From positions 868,001-932,000 of the forward strand of contig NZ_CP158367.1 of assembly GCF_040267685.1 (NCBI RefSeq): a stretch of DNA of 64,000 bases. The letters run 5' to 3'. Positions 42,913 through 51,543 of the stretch are shown piece by piece. The stretch is from Proteinivorax tanatarense. Its GTDB lineage: Bacteria > Bacillota > Proteinivoracia > Proteinivoracales > Proteinivoracaceae. Numbering within the stretch: position 1 is the first letter of the stretch; every line of letters starts with the position of its first letter. Below the pieces are notes generated by a model that worked only from the letters and a program-made list of their open reading frames with translations, was not told the DNA's origin and did no database searches. The position numbers were made by a program, and so were the translations under genes.

Positions 42913-43419
42913 TTAGTCTAATAAGTAGCTAGATAGAATTTCACCATAGTACATGATGTGATAGTTTGCTTTAGGATAGTAACGGGGTTTGATGTCCCAA
43001 TGTACCAAAGCAGGTTCCATGGCCTGTTGGTATACAACTTTACATTCGTAATGGAGATTGCATTGGCCTATAACTGGTACGTTAACTTTTTGTCCGTCTA
43101 CGGCCTGTAATGATAGGTGTTTAAATTTGTCATAATCTCTTCCAGATTTAGTGCCACAGAATGCAAGTTCATCTTTTAGATTTGAGTTAAGAGGGACACT
43201 AATGGTAAACTCACCAGATTTTTCTAACAACTCATAAGTAAAGCGTGAGTAGCGCACCGCTAAGGTAAAGATAGGCTTACCCCAAAAAATTCCTACAGAC
43301 CCCCAACCAATAGTCATAGTGTTGGTTTGATCACCATATTTAGTGGTGACAAAGGCACCCTTGGGCAGTTGATTAGTCATTTCAGTTAAATATTGGTTAA
43401 AATCAACTTCTTTAATCAA
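42913..43419 (-). CDS. Flavin reductase family (FMN-binding split-barrel) protein
   Basis: The 168-residue flavoredoxin-like protein has the N-terminal KGAFVTTK...MTIGWGSVGIFWGKP segment for FMN phosphate and isoalloxazine contacts, then RYSRFTYELL and FAFCGTKSGRDYDKF. Such proteins carry electrons or reduce flavins in anaerobes. It is followed by its own terminator and lies divergent from uvsE. The start has AAAGGAGCTG upstream. Confidence 0.9.
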   Translation of the reverse strand: MIKEVDFNQYLTEMTNQLPKGAFVTTKYGDQTNTMTIGWGSVGIFWGKPIFTLAVRYSRFTYELLEKSGEFTISVPLNSNLKDELAFCGTKSGRDYDKFKHLSLQAVDGQKVNVPVIGQCNLHYECKVVYQQAMEPALVHWDIKPRYYPKANYHIMYYGEILSSYLLD

Positions 43420-43545
43420 AAAAATCAGCTCCTTTAAAAAATGGTATTTATAATAACTATTATAAAATTTTATAAAAATAAACGAAACCCTTAAAAAAAT
43501 TATTTTTTAGCAAATGTCTAAATTTAGTTAATGTAATTTTAAAGT

Positions 43546-43574
43546 TTGTGCTATATTGATATAGTTGATATAAT
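43546..43574 (+). promoter_or_regulatory. uvsE promoter with palindromic spacer
   Basis: TTGTGC and TATAAT are 17 bp apart. CTATAT-TG-ATATAG (43551-43564) is a palindrome in the spacer, which could be an operator. Confidence 0.6.
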
Positions 43575-43603
43575 GGTAATGTCAATTATTGAGGTGGGAT
43601 AAT

Positions 43604-44836
43604 ATGAAGCTAGGATATGCATGTATTCCTTTTTCTATAGAGGAAAGGACCAACAAAAGTTTTCGCCTTTCCAACTTATCAAAGGAGCGTTTCTATCAAA
43701 CTACACAGCAAAATATAGAAGGGTTAAAAAATATATTAACTTGGAACATACAGCATGATATTTTTTTGTTTCGCATAAGTTCTGACATAATACCTTTTGG
43801 TAGTCATCCAGATAATAAGTTTAATTGGGCAAATGATTTTAAGCCCGATTTAAGAGAAATAGCAGGAATCATAGAGAAAAATAAAATAAGAGTATCATTT
43901 CATCCGGGTCAATATACGGTTTTAAATTCCCCCAAAGAAAAAGTGCGGCAACAGGCTATGAATGATCTCGTTTATCATTGCCGTTTTTTGGATGAGATGG
44001 AACTGGATTATACCCATAAAGTTGTGCTTCATTGTGGTGGAGTATACAATGATAAGCTAAAATCAATGGCCAGGCTTAAGGATATCTTGTCAGAAGTGCC
44101 TAAAAATGTTTTAAGTAGGTTAGTGCTTGAAAATGATGATAAGAGTTATGATATAGCTGATACTTTAGAGGTTGCTAATCATGCAAATATACCAGTGATA
44201 TTTGATTTATTTCATCATCGTTGCAATAGTCCTACAAAGAAAAATGAATACTATTGGTTTAAAAAATCAGTAAATACATGGTCTAAAAAAGATGGCGTAC
44301 CTAAGGTCCATTACTCAAATCAAGCAGAAGGTAAAAAGATTGGTTCCCATTCCTTAACTATTAGCAGTGAAGATTTTATTGAGTTTTATAATAAATATAA
44401 AAATTATAATGTGGATGTTATGCTGGAGGTTAAAGACAAAGAGTTATCTGTGTTAAAATGTCAAAATCTAGTTAACGATGGCTTGTCAGTTAAACACCGT
44501 ACAGATATTTGGGCTTTATACAAGTATGCTGTTATGGAAAAAGACTATTCGCTGTATAAAGAGTGTAGTAAAGTAATAAATAGTGATATAAATATTACAG
44601 AGTTCTATAAAATAGTGGATAAAGCAATTCTTATGCCCATAAACTACGGTTCTTTTGCCAATGCTGCAGAACATATATGGGGATATTTTAAAAATCAAGC
44701 AACACAGTCAGAAAAAAAGCGTTTTTTTGATACTTTAAAGCAAAGAGATGTTAAAAAAGTAAAAAAGATTCTTTGGGCTCTTACAAAGAAGTATAACAAC
44801 GAATATCTTAAAAAATCTTATTTTTTCTGTTATTAA
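43604..44836 (+). CDS. uvsE: UV-damage endonuclease UvsE (UVDE)
   Basis: The 410-residue TIM-barrel endonuclease nicks DNA 5' to UV photoproducts without needing light. Motifs include KLGYACIPF, NWNI..LFRISSDIIPFGSH, RVSFHPGQYTVLNSP, KVVLHCGGVYNDK, VLENDDKSY, IPVIFDLFHHRC and KVHYSNQ, which supply the metal ligands. About 100 C-terminal residues beyond the core are unassigned. The start is ATG 43604 after GAGGTGGG; the upstream TTG at 43589 lacks a site. The TPR gene follows in 17 bases. Confidence 0.93.
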   Translation: MKLGYACIPFSIEERTNKSFRLSNLSKERFYQTTQQNIEGLKNILTWNIQHDIFLFRISSDIIPFGSHPDNKFNWANDFKPDLREIAGIIEKNKIRVSFHPGQYTVLNSPKEKVRQQAMNDLVYHCRFLDEMELDYTHKVVLHCGGVYNDKLKSMARLKDILSEVPKNVLSRLVLENDDKSYDIADTLEVANHANIPVIFDLFHHRCNSPTKKNEYYWFKKSVNTWSKKDGVPKVHYSNQAEGKKIGSHSLTISSEDFIEFYNKYKNYNVDVMLEVKDKELSVLKCQNLVNDGLSVKHRTDIWALYKYAVMEKDYSLYKECSKVINSDINITEFYKIVDKAILMPINYGSFANAAEHIWGYFKNQATQSEKKRFFDTLKQRDVKKVKKILWALTKKYNNEYLKKSYFFCY

Positions 44837-44853
44837 AAAGGAGGAGCTTTAAA

Positions 44854-45438
44854 ATGAATAAAAATAAAAAAATATATAAGATTATAGGGGCTACCGTAGC
44901 TGCAATCATGATAGCAGGTGTTATGGCTCCACCTACAATAGGGATGTTTAGTTCTCAGCCTCAAATGGCGTATAAAGAACATTTAGATGAACTTAAGGTT
45001 GCTTTAGAAGAGGATCCTAATGATTATACAAAGATACTTGAATTAGCAAGCTTAAAAGTTGATGCAGCCAGTTATTATATATCACAAGAAGACTATAACA
45101 ACGCAGAAGACTACCTGCATAAAGCCCTAAGTAACTATCAAACGGCACTGGAAATAAACGACGAAGATAAAATAAATATTTTAATAGAAAAAAGTTTTAT
45201 TTATCATGAACTAGGTGAAGTGGAAAAAAGTGAAGAAACTATTTCCAATGCATATTCATTACAGCCAGAAAATCCTGAGGTCTTGCATAGCTATGCAATA
45301 ATTCTCCTCAATATGGGAAAATATGAAAGTGCTCAAAAGCACTTTGTCAAACTAAGTGAGCATGAACAGTTAAGTGAAGAAGAAAGACAAACTTTTTCAG
45401 AATATGTAGACATTATAGAAGATGTATTACAAAAATAG
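44854..45438 (+). CDS. Membrane-anchored TPR protein
   Basis: The 194-residue protein has an N-terminal membrane or signal anchor (IIGATVAAIMIAGVMAP, residues 11-28), then about three TPR-like repeats (NAEDYLHKALSNYQTALEI, KSEETISNAYSLQPENPEV, YESAQKHFVKLSEH). It sits 17 bases after uvsE behind AGGAGGAG, so the two are probably co-transcribed, but a functional link to DNA repair is not obvious. Confidence 0.82.
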   Translation: MNKNKKIYKIIGATVAAIMIAGVMAPPTIGMFSSQPQMAYKEHLDELKVALEEDPNDYTKILELASLKVDAASYYISQEDYNNAEDYLHKALSNYQTALEINDEDKINILIEKSFIYHELGEVEKSEETISNAYSLQPENPEVLHSYAIILLNMGKYESAQKHFVKLSEHEQLSEEERQTFSEYVDIIEDVLQK

Positions 45439-45445
45439 TAAGCTT

Positions 45446-45479
45446 AAATCCACTGAGACAATATTTTCAGTGGATTTTT
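45446..45479 (+). terminator. Terminator after the uvsE-TPR operon
   Basis: AAATCCACTGA pairs with TCAGTGGATTT, followed by T5. Confidence 0.85.
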
Positions 45480-45640
45480 AACAAATAAAACTAATTGCTA
45501 AATGTGCAGAGTGACTTAGAAGTCCCGCAAGATTCTTTGCTTTAGACTCAGGTTACACTAGGTAGTTTGGGGGATTTATAAAAAAGTTGTCATATCAGAT
45601 ATTGTAGAGTTTTGCAATTGCTAATAAAAGGGGGAGTTAG

Positions 45641-46174
45641 ATGTACAAAGGTGAAATAATCAGGCTAAGAGAGTATAGGCAAGATGATTTACATCAGGCT
45701 TTAGCTTATGTAAATGAGCCAGAAACCAAAAAAAACCTCAATCCAGGTATACCATACCCTTATACTTTGGAAGATGAAAAAAATTGGCTGGAAATGAACT
45801 CAGCAACTAAGGATATCTATAGTTTTGCGATTGAAACTATAGAGGATGATAAATATATTGGAGGATGTGGTGTTAATAGCATAGATTGGAAAAACAGTGT
45901 TGCGACAATAGGCATATTTATTGGTAAAGAGCACAGAGGAAAAGGCTATGGGACTGATGCTTTTAGAGTGTTGGTTGACTTTGCTTTTAACCAGGTGAAT
46001 ATCAACAAATTAAGTATAAGGGTGATATCCTTCAATAAAAGGGCGATAGCTTGCTATAAAAAATGTGGTTTTATGGTAGAAGGTACTCTGAGACAAGAAG
46101 TGTATAGAGATGGGAAGTACTATGACAATATAGCTATGGGGCTGTTAAAAGAAGAGTATCATAACAATTTATAG
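45641..46174 (+). CDS. GNAT acetyltransferase (RimJ/RimL type)
   Basis: The 177-residue single-domain acetyltransferase has the motif IGKEHRGKGYGTDAF for acetyl-CoA, followed by INKLSIRVISFNKRAIACYKKCGF, typical of the RimJ/RimL group. Substrates of such enzymes are ribosomal protein N termini, polyamines or small drugs; not predictable here. AAAAGGGGGAG precedes ATG 45641. A noncoding gap of 200 bases precedes it. Confidence 0.88.
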   Translation: MYKGEIIRLREYRQDDLHQALAYVNEPETKKNLNPGIPYPYTLEDEKNWLEMNSATKDIYSFAIETIEDDKYIGGCGVNSIDWKNSVATIGIFIGKEHRGKGYGTDAFRVLVDFAFNQVNINKLSIRVISFNKRAIACYKKCGFMVEGTLRQEVYRDGKYYDNIAMGLLKEEYHNNL

Positions 46175-46228
46175 CTGGTTAAGTGGGTGTATATTAATTT
46201 AAAGTGTATCGAAGCTATATTATTGGCT

Positions 46229-46264
46229 AAAAAAGCTGCTCATTTTATTTATGAGCAGCTTTTT
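46229..46264. terminator. Bidirectional terminator between GNAT and MATE genes
   Basis: AAAAAGCTGCTCAT pairs with ATGAGCAGCTTTTT between converging genes. Confidence 0.9.
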
Positions 46265-47633
46265 AGCATTCCATTTTTACTTTTTTAGAAAACTCTTTCT
46301 TTAATGTAGTTTTTAACCATATAATCATTACTATAAAAGTTAATAACTCTGAGATTGGAAAAGCAAACCAAACGGTACTTACAGAGCCAGTAAAAGATAG
46401 GAGGTAAGCTATAGGGAGTAGCAGGATAATTTGTCTTAGAAAGGATAAGGTCAAAGAAGGGAACCCATGCCCAATAGCTTGAAAGGTTGTAGCTCCGATA
46501 ATAGCAGGACCTATGATAGGGAAAGCGATACTGATATTTTTAAAAGTAGTTTCAGTGATAAGAAGTAGCTCATGGTTATCCACAAAAGGGGCTGCAATGA
46601 TATGAGGGAATAATTGGAATAATATAAATCCTGTCCCTGTAAATATAATACTTGCTGCAACACCGTATTTGATGGTTTTCTTTACCCTACCTATGTTTCC
46701 GTTGCTAAAGTTATAGCCTACTAATGGTATATAGCCTTGGGAAAGGCCAAAGACTGGCATGAAAACAAAGGACTGTACCCTAAAATATATACCAGTTGCA
46801 GATAAGGCGAGTTCATTCATTCCTCCTACAATCATGTTAATACCTGCAATCATTATAGCTCCTAACATCTGCATAACTGTTGCTGGAAGTCCTACAGTAT
46901 ATATTTTTTTGACTATATCTTTGTTAAAGGCAAAACCTTTATGAAATTTTGGCTGAACTTCATTTTTCCCCCTTAAAAGTATATAGATGACAGTTGCTGC
47001 TGTAATTATCTTGCTTATAATAGTAGCAATCGCAGCACCTTTTACCTCCATTGCTGGAATGGGGCCAAGACCAAAAATTAAAATTGGATCTAACAATATA
47101 TTAGTAATTGCACCTGCAATCATTGCTATCATCGGTGTTAGAGTATTGCCTTGCCCCCTTAAAACATCACTTATCAAAAAACCTAAAAACATAGGTAGAG
47201 AACCTATTAAAATAATTCGGATATACTGCATTGCATAGGTAGTAGTAAGTGAATCATCGGTAAATAGGCTTATATATCTGTGAGGGAAAAATACACCTAG
47301 CAAAAAAATTATACTGCCATATAAAATTGAAATAACAATGACGTGTTCGGAAGTTTTGACAGCACCATCGTTATCCCCTTTTCCTAACATTCGTGAAATT
47401 AAAGAGTTAGTTCCTACCCCTGTTCCCACAGCTAAAGCTATAAGCATAATGTGAATAGGGAAAGCGATAGAAAGAGCTGCTATAGCTTCATCTCCCAGCT
47501 GTGCTACAAAGAAACTGTCTACTACGTTATATAAAGCTTGAACTCCCATGGCAACGATACCAGGAAGAGAGAGTTTAAATAATAGTGGCAATATAGGCTC
47601 TGTTCCCAATTTATTGCTATTTTTTACTTTGAT
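46263..47633 (-). CDS. MATE-family efflux protein (second copy), probable ATC start
   Basis: The protein is about 456 residues with twelve helices. MATE landmarks are LGTEPILPLLFKLSLPGI near the start and LYNVVDSFFVAQLG. The nearest ordinary start is TTG 47609, but it has no ribosome binding site and cuts off the usual N-terminal stretch. GGAGG (plus-strand 47641-47645) lies 7 bases before an in-frame ATC at 47633, which would give (M)KVKNSNKLGTEP, the expected N terminus. I therefore favour an ATC start. Confidence 0.85.
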   Translation of the reverse strand: MKVKNSNKLGTEPILPLLFKLSLPGIVAMGVQALYNVVDSFFVAQLGDEAIAALSIAFPIHIMLIALAVGTGVGTNSLISRMLGKGDNDGAVKTSEHVIVISILYGSIIFLLGVFFPHRYISLFTDDSLTTTYAMQYIRIILIGSLPMFLGFLISDVLRGQGNTLTPMIAMIAGAITNILLDPILIFGLGPIPAMEVKGAAIATIISKIITAATVIYILLRGKNEVQPKFHKGFAFNKDIVKKIYTVGLPATVMQMLGAIMIAGINMIVGGMNELALSATGIYFRVQSFVFMPVFGLSQGYIPLVGYNFSNGNIGRVKKTIKYGVAASIIFTGTGFILFQLFPHIIAAPFVDNHELLLITETTFKNISIAFPIIGPAIIGATTFQAIGHGFPSLTLSFLRQIILLLPIAYLLSFTGSVSTVWFAFPISELLTFIVMIIWLKTTLKKEFSKKVKMEC

Positions 47634-47696
47634 AAGATTACCTCCGTTTAAACTTTATTCAATTGTTTAAATATACCATGTTAAAGGGGTCACTGT

Positions 47697-48716
47697 CTAG
47701 TTTTGGGAGGTTTTAAGTACTACCTTTTTCTTAGAGGCAAGGAGAAACACTGTTGAACCAATATAGCCCCCTAGTAGTCCGCCGACTACAGCTAAAATTA
47801 AGGCTGTTACAACAGTAATCGGTGCGTTAAAAGCAAAAGGTGCAAGCATACCAGGTATTGGTGAAGCTGTACCTGGAGCATTAGATACAATACCAAAGTA
47901 AACAGCAATAAGGCCACCTATCCCACCACCTAGGAAATTAGTAAAATAAATGGGAAGTGGATTGGTGGTAATTATGTCTGCTTGTGTTAGAGGCTCTAAC
48001 ATTACCGCTACCACATTGCTGTTATCCCCAAATTTTAACCTTTTAAATAAAACGCCATTAGCAAAAGCGCCAGCAAAACTGGCAATTGATGCTATGCCCA
48101 TGGCTAAACCTTGTAGGCCAAGCATAGCAGTTAACGCCATCGAGCTTAGAGGAGAAGAGCAAATTACTTTAATGATACCTCCTAAAAAGAAACCCATAAC
48201 GACTGGAGATTGCTCAGAAGCTATAACAATCATATCCCCGATATTTAACAAAGTGGCATCAACTATAGGGATTGTAATAACTGCAACAAACCTGCTAAAA
48301 GGTGCTAGCACTAAAGCTCCCACAATGGTGCTTACGCCACTTGGTAGTTTTTCTTCAAGTTTAGGAGCAATGATTCCCACTAAATATCCAGCTACAAAAC
48401 CAGGGATGATACCAACCTCTAATAGAGCAGCTCCAGCTACAACTGCAAAAACTGGGTTGACGCCCATTTTAATTGGGACTAATATTGCTGCAATGGTTCC
48501 ACTTAGACTTCCAGCAGAAACTCCAACCTCCTGCAAAAATTCAATGCCAAACAAGTCACCGCTTATAAAGTTGTGTACCGCTTCAACAAGAAAAGTAGCG
48601 ATGGCAGTGCCTGCTAAAGCAGACATTGCTTCCTTACCCATGGGGGCTTTAAAACTAAAGAGCGAAAATAAAGTAAGTGCAAAAATAAGTAATGATAACC
48701 CGATAATAGTCTCCAT
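47697..48716 (-). CDS. PTS_EIIC_2-family membrane protein under a glycine riboswitch
   Basis: The 339-residue membrane protein has about nine or ten helices and resembles the PTS_EIIC_2 family (annotated PTS sugar subunit IIC). Glycine-rich helices, SSPLSSMAL and PIPGMLAPFAFNAP are the landmarks. No EIIA, EIIB or sugar gene is near it. Its mRNA begins with a tandem glycine riboswitch and terminator, so glycine, not sugar, probably controls it; a glycine or related transporter is possible. Start ATG 48716 after AAGGAGG. Confidence 0.8.
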   Translation of the reverse strand: METIIGLSLLIFALTLFSLFSFKAPMGKEAMSALAGTAIATFLVEAVHNFISGDLFGIEFLQEVGVSAGSLSGTIAAILVPIKMGVNPVFAVVAGAALLEVGIIPGFVAGYLVGIIAPKLEEKLPSGVSTIVGALVLAPFSRFVAVITIPIVDATLLNIGDMIVIASEQSPVVMGFFLGGIIKVICSSPLSSMALTAMLGLQGLAMGIASIASFAGAFANGVLFKRLKFGDNSNVVAVMLEPLTQADIITTNPLPIYFTNFLGGGIGGLIAVYFGIVSNAPGTASPIPGMLAPFAFNAPITVVTALILAVVGGLLGGYIGSTVFLLASKKKVVLKTSQN

Positions 48717-48752
48717 TTATGAAAACCTCCTTGTAAATGAATTTTTAAGGCA

Positions 48753-48804
48753 TATAAAAAAGAGAGCCATTTATGCATAGTAGTTCTATGCTAAATAGCT
48801 CTCT
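48753..48804 (-). terminator. Expression-platform terminator of the glycine riboswitch
   Basis: AGAGAGC...GCTCTCT long stem (48761-48804) is followed on the minus strand by a T6 run. Confidence 0.9.
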
Positions 48805-48985
48805 GTCCTTTTGCCTGATAGTTTGCTTGATTGTGAAATCAAGTTGCTTCTTCGGCGCATATAGTCTCTCCAGAGTTGTGTCACGTTACCATCCTTTTGC
48901 CTGAAAGTTTCGGATAAAAGTATTAGCTTCCTTTTATCTTTTCTCCTTCGGCGTCTGCAAGCAGATCTTTCAGGTAACAGTCATC
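48803..48985 (-). promoter_or_regulatory. Tandem glycine riboswitch
   Basis: Read on the minus strand: a first aptamer with GACGCCGAAGGAGAAA and TTTCAGGCAAAAGGATGG (about 48980-48889), a linker, and a second aptamer with GGAGAGACTATATGCGCCGAAGAAGC-like core and ATCAGGCAAAAGGACAG (about 48876-48803). The GCCGAA(G) and CAGGCAAAAGGA cores are the family hallmarks. GGTAAC/GTTACC closes the first aptamer region. Gene-on control by glycine is the usual mode. Confidence 0.94.
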
Positions 48986-49032
48986 CACCTATATATAATT
49001 ATAATAACTAATTATCGTTTCTATTAATTATA

Positions 49033-49061
49033 ATTATATATTAAACATAAAATATTTTCAA
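49033..49061 (-). promoter_or_regulatory. Promoter of the glycine riboswitch transcript
   Basis: On the minus strand TTGAAA and TATAAT are 17 bp apart. Confidence 0.85.
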
Positions 49062-49088
49062 CATAATTTTTTAACAAAGTAATTACAT

Positions 49089-49835
49089 TTAATTTAACTT
49101 GCTTTTGATAAAGTCTCCCTCAGTAAGCCAATTCCAATATTTTTTGGGTATATGATGTTGAAGTAATTTTAAATTTTTTCTACTGGGGATGTATTGAGAT
49201 TCATAATATTTTTTCCATACAGACGTAAAATCATCATTTTTGATAAATGGGATATAATTATCTGCTTTTCCGATTATAATTTCATCTACGCTATTTAGTT
49301 CCACTGTATCACTACCGACAAGTAACACTAAATGTTCCTTTGGATATCTTTTGCGGAATCTATATAATATCAAATCTGCTGTATTATGTTCAAGGAGTGC
49401 TACTCCAGCGAGCTTATGGTTTACAGGAGTAAACCTAATAAGCCCTAGCATTTTATGAACTTCACGTAAACAGCAATTTTTGCGTTTTGTGAGCTTAGTA
49501 AAAACTGGGTTATAGTCGCTGCAAAACTTTATTACAGAATTCTCAATAGCATTCTTAAGCCCTTCAATTATTAAACTATGTTTATCATCAGAACTATAAC
49601 GCAAATTTAATAGAACAAGGGGGATTAGCATACTGTTTTGTATTTCCTTTTTTGCACTTTGAAACCTTGGATTAAGCAGAAAAATATCGCTCCAGCTGAT
49701 ACTATTTACTGGAGTGATATTGATAGAAAATAAAGAATTATCAACTTCGCTACTGTGGAGGGGAAACTGCCCAGTGTGGGAATATATAAAAGCACTTTTT
49801 AACATATCGTTTACAGAATCGGAGTAAACATACAT
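49089..49835 (-). CDS. DUF4130/TIGR03915-family DNA metabolism protein
   Basis: The 248-residue protein resembles the TIGR03915 (SAM-linked, DUF4130) group that is always found with the radical SAM DNA-repair protein encoded just upstream. The N terminus has VYSDSVNDMLKSAF and the middle LREVHKMLGLIRF. In many bacteria DUF4130 is fused to a uracil-DNA-glycosylase domain; here there is none. It lies 18 bases downstream of the radical SAM gene. Likely DNA lesion processing. Confidence 0.85.
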   Translation of the reverse strand: MYVYSDSVNDMLKSAFIYSHTGQFPLHSSEVDNSLFSINITPVNSISWSDIFLLNPRFQSAKKEIQNSMLIPLVLLNLRYSSDDKHSLIIEGLKNAIENSVIKFCSDYNPVFTKLTKRKNCCLREVHKMLGLIRFTPVNHKLAGVALLEHNTADLILYRFRKRYPKEHLVLLVGSDTVELNSVDEIIIGKADNYIPFIKNDDFTSVWKKYYESQYIPSRKNLKLLQHHIPKKYWNWLTEGDFIKSKLN

Positions 49836-49853
49836 TTATCACTCACCCCTTAG

Positions 49854-51044
49854 TTAGAAATCAAAACTTAATTGTTTAACCTTATTCTGATTTTTATAGA
49901 ATTTTTCTATGCTGTCAAAGACTTTACCGTTTAAGGAAATAAAAGGCAAAGCTCTTTTAACAACCACTCTAATTGCTTTTAACTGATTGGGATCTAAAAT
50001 TTTAGTTGTTCTTCGTAGCTTAATAATTCTTTTTGCAGAAACAGGACCTATGCCAGGTACTTTAAGCAATTTATCAAAGTTAGCGGTGTTAACTTCTATG
50101 GGATAAAGTGCTAAATTATTTAATGCAAAAGCTAGCTTTGGGTCCATATTGTCCTGTAAGTTGCCATTTATAAAAGTAAGATCATGTACTTTAAAGTTAT
50201 ATAACCTAATTAGAAAATCGCTTTGGTATAGTCGGTTTTCCCTTAAAAGTGGTGTGCTACTTAAACTTTCTAGTGGCGTGCCCATAACTGGTGTAAATGC
50301 AGAAAAATAAGCTCTTTTTACTCCAAAGTTGTTATATAGGCTATCTACTCTAGACAAGATATCCTTATCTGTTTCCCCACTGGCACCTACAATAAATTGA
50401 GTTGACTGATTACATTTATTTGTGCCTTGGTATTTATCGATAGTTTTAAAGGTGTTAAGTATATCTTTGTTAAAATTTTTTGTTTTGCTTAACTTGTTTA
50501 AATGTTTTTGTTGTGGTGCTTCACAATTTATAGAAACTCGGTTGGCAAGGGTACATGCAGCTTCTATTTGCTCTTCTTTTGCTCCCGGTAAGATTTTTAA
50601 ATGGATGTAACCATTGAAATTGTGTTTGTACCTTATAATTTCAATACACTGCAACATTTCATCCATAGTCTGAAAAGTAGTGTTTTTTACACCAGAGCTT
50701 AAAAATAAACCTTCTACATAATTACGACGATAAAATTCTATGAATAATGAAGCTAACTCATTGGCAGTAAAAGAAGTGCGCTTAACATCTCGCTGTCGCC
50801 GGTTGGGGCAATAGCAGCAGTCTTTTTGACATACATTTGTCATTAACACTTTTAACAGAGAAATACAACGCCCATCTGGAGTAAAGGAATGACAAACGCC
50901 ACATGAAGATGTTGTTCCTAATCCCAGTTTTGATCCAGAAAATACTTTTTTATGATTTACAGAGGTAGACGCACAAACATCATACTTGGCTCCCTCACCT
51001 AAAATAACTAATTTTTCAAACGAGCTTAAAGTCATGCTTTTCAC
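49854..51044 (-). CDS. Radical SAM DNA modification/repair protein (TIGR03916-like)
   Basis: The 396-residue protein has a radical SAM core with CQKDCCYC (Cx3Cx2C) and a C-terminal helix-hairpin-helix DNA-binding motif (LLKVPGIGPVSAKRIIKLRR). It matches the putative DNA modification/repair radical SAM family that partners DUF4130 proteins. The upstream region carries a LexA-like box over the -35. GAGGTG precedes ATG 51044. The lesion substrate is unknown. Confidence 0.9.
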   Translation of the reverse strand: MKSMTLSSFEKLVILGEGAKYDVCASTSVNHKKVFSGSKLGLGTTSSCGVCHSFTPDGRCISLLKVLMTNVCQKDCCYCPNRRQRDVKRTSFTANELASLFIEFYRRNYVEGLFLSSGVKNTTFQTMDEMLQCIEIIRYKHNFNGYIHLKILPGAKEEQIEAACTLANRVSINCEAPQQKHLNKLSKTKNFNKDILNTFKTIDKYQGTNKCNQSTQFIVGASGETDKDILSRVDSLYNNFGVKRAYFSAFTPVMGTPLESLSSTPLLRENRLYQSDFLIRLYNFKVHDLTFINGNLQDNMDPKLAFALNNLALYPIEVNTANFDKLLKVPGIGPVSAKRIIKLRRTTKILDPNQLKAIRVVVKRALPFISLNGKVFDSIEKFYKNQNKVKQLSFDF

Positions 51045-51053
51045 CTCATGACA

Positions 51054-51093
51054 ATTATATCAAGTATTACAGAAAAACACAAACAGATGTTCG
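51054..51093 (-). promoter_or_regulatory. SOS-type promoter: LexA box over the -35
   Basis: Plus-strand 51080-51093 reads CAAACAGATGTTCG, one mismatch from the Firmicute LexA consensus CGAACRNRYGTTYG. On the minus strand it overlaps the -35 TTGTGT (51082-51077), which is 17 bp from an extended -10 TGATATAAT (TATAAT at 51059-51054). Confidence 0.75.
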
Positions 51094-51131
51094 TAAAATC
51101 AAATAAAAGCAAATTACCTGCGCAGTTACAT

Positions 51132-51154
51132 CTGTTATGGTAATCACATAACAG
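51132..51154. other. Inverted repeat CTGTTATG/CATAACAG
   Basis: A perfect 8-bp inverted repeat around seven bases, before the small 41-codon frame. Confidence 0.4.
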
Positions 51155-51184
51155 GAATAAAGGGTGTTATTATGAAGTTAATAA

Positions 51185-51310
51185 TTGAAATGGAAGTTTA
51201 CTCAACCTATTTACCAACAGCATAAAGATTGGGTTTTAAAGGTTCAACACAATAAACAAGTTTTTAGATTAAAGGATGTAAAAGGAGAGTGTCCTTGCTT
51301 TTGTTTCTAG
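51185..51310 (+). CDS. Possible 41-residue small protein or gene remnant
   Basis: The TTG-initiated frame encodes MKWKFTQPIYQQHKDWVLKV... ending GECPCFCF, with three closing cysteines. There is no good ribosome binding site, and an ATG frame of 17 codons (51172) overlaps it. It could be a decayed gene end. I do not recognise it. Confidence 0.3.
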   Translation: MKWKFTQPIYQQHKDWVLKVQHNKQVFRLKDVKGECPCFCF

Positions 51311-51543
51311 GTTAACTTCTATAACCTAACTTAAAGGTTACTAGAAAAAGTCAATATTCAGTAAAATTTACTGGTCAACCAATAAAAGGCAAAGCTCCGC
51401 TTTATAATATAAATTTTAAAAATAAACTGTTGAAAGGAACAATTTGAAAGAGGAAAAATAAAATTTTTGTTGAATTGTAATAGTTAATGAAAAAAAATAA
51501 GTAAGCTTATCTATCTAATATATATAGAAATGGGGGAGATAAC
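51311..51543 (+). other. Intergenic region before the activase trio
   Basis: No gene is seen. There is a short inverted repeat (AGGTTAACTTCTATAACCT) and AT-rich sequence up to the GGGGGAG site of the first activase-related gene. Confidence 0.4.

Noticed and set aside
47950-48780. A 276-codon plus-strand open frame opposite the PTS_EIIC_2 gene
   Set aside because: It is antisense to a membrane protein gene with good motifs and a riboswitch; the frame is a composition shadow without its own ribosome binding site.
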